Part shown: one piece after another, positions 55,513-64,000 of the stretch
Numbering within the stretch: position 1 is the stretch's first letter
Layout of the letters: every line of letters starts with the position of its first letter
Assembly: GCA_963989385.1 (NCBI GenBank)
Contig: OZ022515.1
Coordinates: 4,496,803 to 4,560,802 of the forward strand
Source: Ctena decussata
Lineage: Eukaryota > Mollusca > Bivalvia > Lucinida > Lucinidae
Length of the DNA stretch: 64,000 bases
Direction of reading: 5' to 3'
The notes under the pieces: generated by a model
The model's input: the letters and a program-made list of their open reading frames with translations, nothing else
What the model was told of the DNA's origin: nothing
Databases searched by the model: none
Made by a program: the position numbers and the translations under genes

Positions 55513-58328
55513 TTTTAAGCTCACCTGAACCAGCGGCTCCGGGGGAGCTTATAGGATGGTCAGGCTCCGTCGACCGTCCATCCGTCCGTCCGTCGTCCGT
55601 CCACAATTTCAAACGACTTCTCCTCTGAAACCGCTTGGCTGATTTTAATCAAATTGCATATAGAGCCTCCGGGGACCTTAGGAACGAAAAGTTGTTCAAA
55701 CGGTCCTGGTCACATGACCAACATGGCCGCCATGCCCATATATGGCAAAAACCTAAAAAAAATCTTCTTCTTCAGACCCAATAGGCCAATGGACTTGAAA
55801 CTTGGTATGTAGCATCGGGTAAGCGAGCACTACCAAGATTATTCAAATTATGACCGTTGGTTGACCTTGACCTTTTTTACGGTAAGGTCAAGTTTGCTTC
55901 CTATGTTTTTATATAGCCAAATGCTACAACATAAGATATCTTGGAAACTGTTGAAGATTTTGGGCTAAAAATTGGTATCTACAGTCATCTTAATGAGTAC
56001 ATGAAGATTTATGAGTACAAGACGCCAAGGTCATTCTTTGGCCTTTGACCCAGAACAAGTTCTAACAATCTCCTCAAAAGCCACTGGGCCAATTGAACCA
56101 AATTTCATTTGGAGCCTCCAGGGGTTGAGAGAACGAAAATTATTCATACGGTCCAGGTCACATGACCAACATGGCCGCCATGCCCATATATGGTAAAAAG
56201 CTTAAAAAATCTTCTCCTCCAGGACCAATGGTACATTGGCCTTGAAACTTGGTATGTAGCATTGGGTACATGAGTACTACCAAGATTGTTCAAATGATGA
56301 CCTTTGGTTGATCTTGACCTCTTTTGCGGCAAGGTCAAATTTGCTTTCTGGTGCTTTTATATGGCAAAATGCTGGAACATAAGATTTCATGAAAATTGTT
56401 GAAGGTTTTGGCCTCAATATTGGTTTATACAGTCATTTTAATGAGTTCTTGAAGATTTATGTGTACAAGAGGTCATGGTCATTCTTTGACCTTTGACCCT
56501 TGTCTCTTTTCTTAAGGCAAACATCTCCTCAAAAGCCACTAGGCCAATCGTACTTAAATTTCATTTTGAGCCTCCAGAGGCTGAGGGAACAAAAATTCAT
56601 TCAAACGGTTCAGGTCACATGACCAGCATGGCCACCTACCCCATATAGGGTAAAAATAGCCATCAGAGGAGAAATCCCCCGACCCAAGACCCCCATGGGC
56701 CTTGGTATAAAGGGTGCACTTCAAAGCACATCTTAGTAATATATTGTCATTCTTTTATGCTTCTGATTGACATTATCTGTTAACAGATGCATGATTATCT
56801 AATACTCAGACTAAAACAGTATGCTTGACTGCTAAAAAGAGGTAATATCTCAAACAGCCACCATATACACAAATGTATAGCATACAATACATTCAACTTT
56901 CAAACGGTGTGAATAAATCCTAAAGTACAAGCCCTACAAACCTAATTTTGAGCTCTCTAGTAAGTGAATTTGGACAAAGAATCGAAATCTGGAGAAAAAA
57001 AAATATTTTTTGGGGGGAGGGGGGGGGGTGCGTGGGAATGTGGAGGGGTCAGAGAAAGTTAGGAACACTGATAAGATATCACAGCATGATCATCGATATT
57101 CTAAAAAGGTACAAGGTTATTCAAATTCTGGGGCAGGCAAGGGTTATACAGATATGGAGCAGAGACTCAAACAGCAGCTCAAACTACCAAAGGGAAATAA
57201 CTCACAAAGTATGAAAGCAAGAGTTATCATTCATGTATTGAAACAAATTGTCATGACCTGTTCTGCATATCTGTGAAGTATCATGAAAATATTTCAAAAG
57301 GTATCCAAGCTATGGGGCAGACACCTAAAAGCATCAAAGGGAAATAACTCCAAAAGTAAGAAAGCAAGAGTTGTCATTCTTGTTCGCGACACATCATCAT
57401 GACCTGTTCTACATATCTGTGAAGTATCATGAAAATATTCCAAAAGGTATTCAAGTTATAGAGCGGACACGAAATCACACCTAAAACCATCAAGGGGAAA
57501 TAACTCAAAAAGTAAGAAAGCAGGAGTTGTCATTCTTTATCGCGACACATTGTCATGACCTGTTCTACATATCTGTAAAGTATCATGAAAATATTCCAAA
57601 AGGTATTCAAGTTATAGAACGGACACGAAATCACACCTAAAACTATCAAGGGGAAATAACTCAAAAAGTAAGAAAGCAAGAGTTGTCATTCTTGTTCGCG
57701 ACACACCGTCGTGACCTGTTCTACATATCTGTGAAGTATCATGAGAATATTCCAAAGGGTATTCGAGTTATAGAGCGGACACGAATCTGCCAAAGAATCA
57801 CACCTAAAACTATCAAGGGGAAATAACTCAAAAAGTAAGAAAGCAAGCGTTGTCATTCTTGTTCGCGACACATCGTCATGACCTGTTCTACATTTCTGTG
57901 AAGTATCATGAAAATATTCCAAAGGGTATTCAAGTTACAGACCGGACACGAATCTGCCAAAAAATCACCAAAGGGAAGATAACTCAAAAAGTACAATAGC
58001 AAGAGTTACCATTCTTATACGCGACACATCGTCATGACCTGTTCTACATAACTGTGAAGTATCATGAAAATATTCCAAAGGGTATTCAAAATATAGAGCG
58101 GACAAGAAAGTGTTTACGGACGGACGGACGGACGGACGGACAGACGGACGGACGGACGCCAGGCTCATCGCTATATCCCCCGAACCTGTCGGTCGGGGGA
58201 TAAAAAGAGTCAAACATCATCAACTCCAGAACCACCAGACCATTGGCCTTGAAACTTGGAATGTAGCATCGTGTACTTGTGTTCTACCAAGATTGTTATA
58301 TGATGACCTTGGGTTTACCTTGACTTTT
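55513..58328 (+). mobile_element. Hairpin-tagged family A element, interrupted host copy
   Basis: 5' hairpin AAGCTCACCTGAACC..GGGGGAGCTTA, GTCC tract (55566-55605), then monomers marked GAGCCTCC at 55663, 56112 and 56568 (449 and 456 bp). Each carries GGTCACATGACCA-CATGGCC, TTGAAACTTGGTATGTAGCA and TTGACC-TTGACCT. A ~1.53-kb insertion (56.67-58.20) splits the last monomer, which resumes with ACCATTGGCCTTGAAACTTGG at about 58238. Confidence 0.85.
56674..58201 (-). mobile_element. Hairpin-tagged tandem element, family B
   Basis: Bounded by ATCCCCCGACC at the left and its reverse complement GGTCGGGGGAT at the right, 11-bp inverted ends. Monomers marked GACCTGTTCT at 57255, 57401, 57557, 57713, 57880 and 58036 (146-167 bp steps) carry GGGGAAATAACTCAAAAAGTAAG. 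Then comes a (GGAC)n tract at 58117-58158, and a terminal hairpin TATCCCCCGA..TCGGGGGATA at 58173-58202. Confidence 0.85.
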
Positions 58329-60590
58329 TTAGCTCACCTGAGCACGCTCAGGGTGAGCTTTAGGGATACCCTGATATCCGTCGTCCGTCGTACGTCAGGA
58401 CGGACGTCCGGACGGACTTCCTTCAACTTCTGCTTGTGTACACTCTAGCAGGCACAGTTTTGATCCAATCTTTATGAAAGTAAAAAGTATGCAAAGACCA
58501 GGAACTGAAACAATCAAAATCAAAATCCAGCCCTCAAACCATAGTTGGAAACAACTAAGATTACAAATAATCAAGATACAGAGAACATATGGCCAACCGA
58601 GTGAGCAGCTTGTTCCCAAAAGGTGGCCACTCAGCAACCCAAACCGAACCAAAAATAATAATAACATACATAAGGTAAAACATCACAGAAACTCTGACAC
58701 CAAAAACAGGCAACAAAGAACCACAACAGAACTACCGCCTTGGAACGGTCAGTAATGAATTACTGGGGGGCTTAAATCGATTTTACAGGCCCAACCTCAC
58801 CCTCAGTTTCTGAAGTGGTACAAAACATTTAGTTGGTTGTTCGGTTCGCATGATAACCCTCTAACTCGTCAATGAATCATGAAACTTTGCCAGAATGTCA
58901 GTCTTTATAAAATCTAGGCCAAATTCGAAACTGGGTCATGTCGGGTCGAAAACTACGTCACTAGGTCAAATATTAGAAAAACCTTGTGTACGCTCTAGAG
59001 GTCACAGTTTCGATCCAAACTTCATGAAACTTTGTCAGATTGTTTATCCTCACAATATCTAGGCCAAGTTTGAATCTGGGTCACGTCGGATTAAAAACCA
59101 GGTCACTAGGTTAAATCTTAGAAAAACCTTGTGTACGCTCTAGAGGGCACAGTTTTGATCCAATCTCTTTGAAACTATGTCAGAATGTTTATCGTCACAA
59201 TATCTATGCCAAGTATGAAAGTAGGTCATGTCGAGAAAAAATACTGGGTCACTAGGTCAAATATAAGAATGACCTTGTGTACGCTCTAGAGGGCACAGTT
59301 TTTATCCAATCTTCATGATACTTTGTCAGAATGTTTATCCTCACAATCATCAGGCCTTGTTTGAAATTGGGTCATGTCGGATAATAAACTAGGTCACTAG
59401 GTCAAATCTTAGTAAAACATTGTGGACGCTGTAGAGGTCGCAGTATTGCTCCAAACTTCATAAAGTTCATTAGAAAAACCTTGTGTTCGCTCTAGAGGAC
59501 ACAGTTTTGATCTAATCTTTTTGAAACTTTGTCAGAATGTTTATCCTCACAATATCGAAGCCAAGTTTGAAAGAAGGTCATGCTGGGTCAAAAACTAGGT
59601 CAGTAGTTCAAATATAAGAATGACCTTGAGTGCACTCTAGAAGGTACAGTTTTTATCCAATCTTCATGATACTTTGTTGGAATGTTTATCTTTGCAATAT
59701 CCAAGCCAAGTTTGAAACTGGGTCATGTCGGGTCAAAAACTAGGTCACTAGGTCAAATCTTAAAAAATTGGTGTACACCCTAGAGGGCACAGTTTCGATC
59801 CAGTCTTCATGAAATTACGTCAGAATGTTTATCTCCATAAATCTTGGTAAAATTTGAAACTTGGTCATGTCGTATCGAAAATAAGGTCACGGAGTCAAAT
59901 ATAAGAACGACTTTGTTTACGCTCTAAAGGGCGCAGTTTTGATCCAATCTTTATGAAACTTTGTCAGAATGCTTATTTTTACAATATCTAGGCCAAGTTT
60001 GAAACTGGGTCATGTCGGGACAAAAACTAGGTCACTCGGTCAAATATAAGAATGACCTTGTGAACGCTCTAGAGGTCACAGTTTTTATCCAAAACCTAAT
60101 AAAACTTTGTCAGAATCTTTATCCTCACAATATCTAGGCCAAGTTTGAAACTGGCTCACGTCGGGTCAAAAACTAGGTCACTAGGTCAAATCTTAGAAAA
60201 CTGTATACGCTCCAGAGGGCACAGTTTTGATCCAATCGTTTTGAAACTTTGTCAGAATGTTAATCGTCACAATATCTCGGCCAAGTTTGAAAGTAGGTCA
60301 TGTCAGGTCATGTGCTAGGTCACTGGGTCAAATATAAGAACGACCTTGTGTACGCATATGAGGGCACAGTTTTGATCCAAACTTTTTTGAAACTTTGTCA
60401 GAATGTTTATCCTCACAATATCCAGGCCAAGTTTGAAACTGGGTCATGTCGAGTCAAAAACTAGGTCACTAGGTCAAATCTTATAAAACTTTGTGTACAC
60501 CCTGGAGGGCACAGTTTTGATCTAATCTTCATGAAACTTTGTCAGAATGTTTATCGCCATAAAATCTATGTCATGTTTGAAACTGGGTTT
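58329..60590 (+). mobile_element. Hairpin-tagged tandem element, family C (145-bp monomers)
   Basis: 5' hairpin TAGCTCACCTGAGC..GCTCAGGGTGAGCTT, then CGTCGTCCGTCG and GGACGGACGTCC, then about 12 monomers of about 145 bp with GCTCTAGAGGGCACAGTTT, ATGAAACTTTGTCAGAATG, CTAGGCCAAGTTTGAAACTGG and ACTAGGTCACTAGGTCAAAT. Adjacent GCTCTAGAGG marks at 58993 and 59138 are 145 bp apart. It is the reverse complement of the 36.4-kb monomers. A PLE fragment lies in the first monomer. Confidence 0.88.
58480..58878 (-). mobile_element. PLE 3'-tail fragment with 6-bp target duplication
   Basis: Minus-strand match to the PLE tail from its 3' end to about 400 bp inward. ATGAAA flanks both sides (58474-58479 and 58879-58884), and the joined flanks recreate the 145-bp monomer phrase TTATGAAACTTTG. 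This proves insertion into an existing array. Confidence 0.92.
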
Positions 60591-60591
60591 T

Positions 60592-60867
60592 TAGTTCACC
60601 TGAGCCTTACAGTATTGGTGTTAGCTGCCTCTGTCATCCATCCATAAACATTTTCAAACATCTCTGAAACCACTGAACAGACTGAACTCAAATTTCATAT
60701 GGAGCCTGCATGAGTCAAAGGATTGAAAGTTCTTCATATGACCTTGGTCACATGACCAAGGTGGCCGCCATTCCCATATGGTAAAAACTCTTACAAATCT
60801 TCACCAGAGCCAGTGAACTGATTAATGCTCAGGTGAGCGATTCAGGGCCACCATGGCCCTCTTGTGT
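60592..60867 (+). mobile_element. Compact, near-complete family A element
   Basis: Starts TTTAGTTCACCTGAGCC and ends CTCAGGTGAGCGATTCAGGG with CCACCATGGCCCTCTTGTG. Between them is a single shortened monomer (GGTCACATGACCAAGGTGGCC). It gives the family's likely full 5' and 3' ends in 276 bp. Confidence 0.75.
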
Positions 60868-60869
60868 TT

Positions 60870-61734
60870 GTTTCTGTCTTCAACGATTATTTTCGAAAGT
60901 ATAAAAGACAGACCGAAAAGAAGCATAGAAGAGGTATTAAGTGCTGATTCAGTAAATTTACGGACGAAGTGAACAATTCGTTTCACATGGGAGACAACAG
61001 ATTATTTTCTTGCGTTGATGAAAAAAAAAACAAGTCTGAATTCTCAGACCGTGTTTCACACACATGCATTAAACTTTATGGGAAAATGAGGGTAAAAACA
61101 AACGATTTAAATCACATCTGATAAAAAGGTCGGCAGCGACATATTTACTCCTATGAAACAGATATTATGTTATTGATTGTCAAAAATAAAACGCTTGAAA
61201 TTTGAATTTGAACTTTGTAACCTCTGGGGTACATGGGGATTTTGGTATTGGGTTTTATTGTACAATGGGACAGAAGCCGCCACAATTCATCTGTGTACAA
61301 TAACCATAACAAATCATTTGCATAGGGCATACGCTAAGGGTATCTGACCGAATCGATGTCGAAACAAAGAGAAAACTAGCGGCTGTTGCAAACAATTTGA
61401 CAATTCACCCAAGGGCTAATTACAGGAACGCTTGCTAGTCCTGCTGAAAAATGTAACGTTACACAAAAGTAGGTAGGAAAATGCTCGGGAACTGACATAA
61501 TTCAATCCCAGATTTCACCCAAAACACCATGTGGGAAAAACGCAAAAGTAGACATCACCAAAGACATCACCAATGGCAGTCAGGTGAACAGCCATTTCTC
61601 ATGTAGGTGGTCACCGGGCTAGCCTTAACACCACAAATAATATATCGCTGAATTGCTGTGCTGGTATCTGTGCACACGTCGTAAGAGGTCACATTCCTCC
61701 AGGATGGGTTAGTATTTTCAGGGTCGACTGCCCT
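60870..61734. other. No gene seen
   Basis: No recognisable frame or repeat, apart from a 23-bp direct doubling GACATCACCAA near 61550-61572. Confidence 0.4.
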
Positions 61735-61905
61735 GTTAAAATTAAGGAATTACAGATGCGTTTTCCTGGTTTCGTCACCAGATATTGTCAGGGTCACTGA
61801 CGAGGCTTTATTAGCCGGAACTACGTAGTCTGGCCCATGTTCCTACTTCTGTATGTATTCTCTGCAATTTAAGGAACTTTTTTAAGATTTTAGTTCAAAG
61901 CTGAA
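61735..61905 (-). repeat. 369-bp family, partial copy
   Basis: CTGGTTTCGTCACCAGATATTGTCAGGG, CACTGACGAGGCTTTATTAGC and GGCCCATGTTCCTACTTCTG are the reverse complement of the 11.6-kb unit. Confidence 0.85.
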
Positions 61906-61939
61906 ATGGGCATATATGTAATTATATTAAGATGATGAT

Positions 61940-62041
61940 AAATCTGGGCCTTAACACCTGTTCATTTAAAACAGAGGACAAAAATGTCTCAAATCTGGGC
62001 CTTAACACCTGTTCATTTAAAACAGAGGACAAAAATGTCTC
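61940..62041 (+). repeat. Perfect 51-bp tandem duplication
   Basis: AATCTGGGCCTTAACACCTG and the following 31 bases occur at 61941 and again, unchanged, at 61992. Complete identity implies a very recent duplication or an assembly artefact. Confidence 0.95.
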
Positions 62042-62044
62042 TCC

Positions 62045-63630
62045 AAACTTTATTTAGTGTAAAAGGTTCAAAAATATATGTCAGTGTATTTGTACATCTA
62101 ATAAGATACCAAACTGTGTATTTGCATGGGCCATCCAATAAATAGCGAATGTCCAAATGGTATTAAATCATTAAATGAGATTTGTTTGCTATTTTCCGAA
62201 AGCTACCCCGTTACTTGAAAGTTTTACCTTCATTTTCACGAATATCTAAACCTCCTGTTGAATATGTGTCATCAGATTTTGTCAACAACTTATTCGGTCA
62301 TGGTTCGAAATGTTAGGCACCATCTAAGTCATTGGCCGGGATTTGTTTCATCAGTAAACCATACATGCAGGAATTGAGGTCTGGCATTATCCAAATAAAG
62401 GTATCTGTAATCAATTTGACATTTTCTGTATTTGGCAGTTTTCGTTTTAATAGGCTTATACCATTTGGACTTTACATAAACCCGTTGACGAATGGCTGTA
62501 CAGCAAAAAGTGTATTCCAGAACTAAAAGACCTTATGTATTATGCACGATTTTCTGTTGCCAAGCCATACAAAGAACATCAACCCTGTGTATCTTCAATA
62601 TGTGCATCGTAATATGTAAAGTATACCTCACCATTCAAAGTTATATGCTTATCATTCATTAAATTGACTTTCAATTTAAAACATTTTTTTCACTACCACC
62701 CCAAATTATAATGCTCACTTTTAACATTTTTTTCTTCAGTTTTTATACTTAAAGTCCTAGATTCTTCGACAATTTTCAGTGCAAATGAGCTATTTTCACA
62801 ATGTATGATTCAAACATAGTAAGGTAGAATAATATTTTTGGAGTTGATAGAAGGCTTCCAGTAACCATGGCAACCGTTTTTACAAATTGGCCGGGATCTT
62901 TTCCCTTGCCTTCTGTTGTTGCTAGGCAGCAAGCGATTAACGTTGCTTAGTTGTATGCGCCATAAGATATACCACGCAGTGGTTATGTTATCGATACGCA
63001 AATCGTACAGCCTAAAAATATAATAAACCCTGCTATTTATTAGATGACCCTCATACTTTTGCAATTGCGTCTTATTTTGGAAGACTTTGGGTACAGAAAA
63101 GTGAACATTTTATGTATTTTTGTGACATCATTCTTACTGTTGAAAGTATATTGTCAAGGATGAGTAGGTACTTTTAACTACAACATCCCCACAGAAAAGT
63201 ACACCTAATGGCGAAAACGGTTGCGTTTTTTTTTTTTTTTTTTTTTTTTGGTTTTCTTTTTTTTTTCAAAATTTCAAGTCTTATCATCATGTGTTGGCGC
63301 TGTCATGGAAATATGTTTTTCGAGACACACTAAGGCACACATTAACTTATTTAAACGCTAAGACAGAATTTGCTGATTTTAACGTACAGCTAAGCCCGGA
63401 TGTTATTTTGTTTTTAACTTTCAGCTAAGGAAAAACTTTGTTTTTGGTTGTTGTTGTTTTTTTTCTCCATAGCTATGGCAAATGTTTTCTTTTTTTAATA
63501 TACAGTAAAGGTGAAAGCTTATAAAATGTAACAAAAGGTTATAATTTTTCGTATCGTACCACTACGATGAAAGATTTTGTTTAGCTGAGAGAATGTTCTT
63601 TTTTTTTCTTAACTTACGACTAAGGCATTT
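62045..63630. other. No gene seen; poly-T tracts
   Basis: T runs at 63226-63249 and 63258-63267 and several AT-rich blocks. No domain or inverted ends recognised. Confidence 0.4.
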
Positions 63631-63632
63631 TT

Positions 63633-64000
63633 ATACTCCGCCTCACGTTAGTGGCGGGATATTATGTTTTCACGTTGGCTGTCCGTGTGTCTGCCCGTCC
63701 GTCCGTCCGCACTTCGTTTCCGTTCGATAACATAAGTATTTATCAACGGATTTCCTTCAAATTTTGCATATGCATTTGTACTGAGAATGTCTCGCTTGGG
63801 ATTGTTAATGGGCAAATTTCGTTTATTTCTGACAGAGTTATGGCAGTTGTCAATGTATAAAAATGGTTTCTGGCCTCTAGTTCCTTTACTACTTGGAGTA
63901 TCATGATGAAACTTCAAAAACATGAACGAAGAAATGGTCAGAGTGATGAAAGTCTACAGTTATGTTCAAATTTACGCCATGGCAGTTATCTCCCTCCTAC
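63633..64000 (+). mobile_element. Hairpin-tagged element, 5' part, cut by window edge
   Basis: ACTCCGCCTCACGTTAGTGGCGGGAT forms a short hairpin (CCGCC/GGCGG), then TCTGCCCGTCCGTCCGTCCG (63690-63709), then non-coding body with AAATTTTGCATATGCATTTG. Same architecture as families A-C but unrelated sequence. No stop signal for the element before the window ends. Confidence 0.65.

Overview
This window looks like non-coding, transposon-dense DNA from an animal nuclear genome, most likely a marine bivalve mollusc. The species is inferred, not proven. The grounds are a metazoan Penelope-like reverse transcriptase, tRNA-derived SINEs, and many copies of repeats that open with a palindromic AGCTCACCTGAGC tag followed by GTCC/GGAC microsatellite, a type I associate with clam and oyster genomes. 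Base composition is AT-rich. I find no convincing host gene: no conserved exon, tRNA, rRNA, operon or CRISPR array. Most short open frames are chance or lie inside repeats.

The only clear protein-coding remnant is a 5'-truncated, frameshifted Penelope-like element (PLE) at about 43.87-46.20 kb. It keeps RT motifs A (YDF), B and C (YLDD) and a 3' tail of about 610 bp. Three shorter pieces of the same 3' tail lie at 6.92-7.52, 48.74-48.81 and 58.48-58.88 kb, all ending at the same 3' boundary. More diverged relatives lie at 12.6, 9.3 and 24.9 kb.

Layout. 0-6 kb: a MITE, a tRNA-SINE and dispersed repeats. 6.0-8.6 kb: a three-level nest, in which a hairpin-tagged tandem repeat was hit by a mariner-like element that was itself hit by a PLE fragment. 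9-20.4 kb: tandem dimers, minisatellites and MITEs, including one with TTAA target duplications. 20.9-21.5 kb: a hairpin joined to a 22-bp-phased array of the palindrome GTGATATCAC. 22.2-25.7 kb: a hairpin-tagged element, then a 2.46-kb palindrome with arms of about 0.9-1.2 kb. 26.7-31.3 kb: a cluster of foldback MITEs, then a 2.0-kb element with inverted repeats of about 365 bp. 33-37.4 kb: paired SINEs, a TAGA microsatellite, an 89-bp satellite and 145-bp tandem monomers. 38.6-43.3 kb: tandem and SINE fragments. 43.9-46.2 kb: the PLE. 47.8-54.5 kb: a near-perfect hairpin MITE, a 19-bp minisatellite, a SINE pile-up and unclassified SINE-like repeats. 55.5-60.9 kb: several hairpin-tagged tandem elements nested in one another. 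61-64 kb: minor repeats and the start of another hairpin-tagged element cut by the window edge.

The recurring theme is one architecture seen in several unrelated-sequence families: palindromic end tag, GTCC-type microsatellite, then tandem monomers of about 145-450 bp. This and the large palindromes are the parts most worth follow-up. Coordinates of repeat edges are eye-aligned and usually good to about 5-20 bp.
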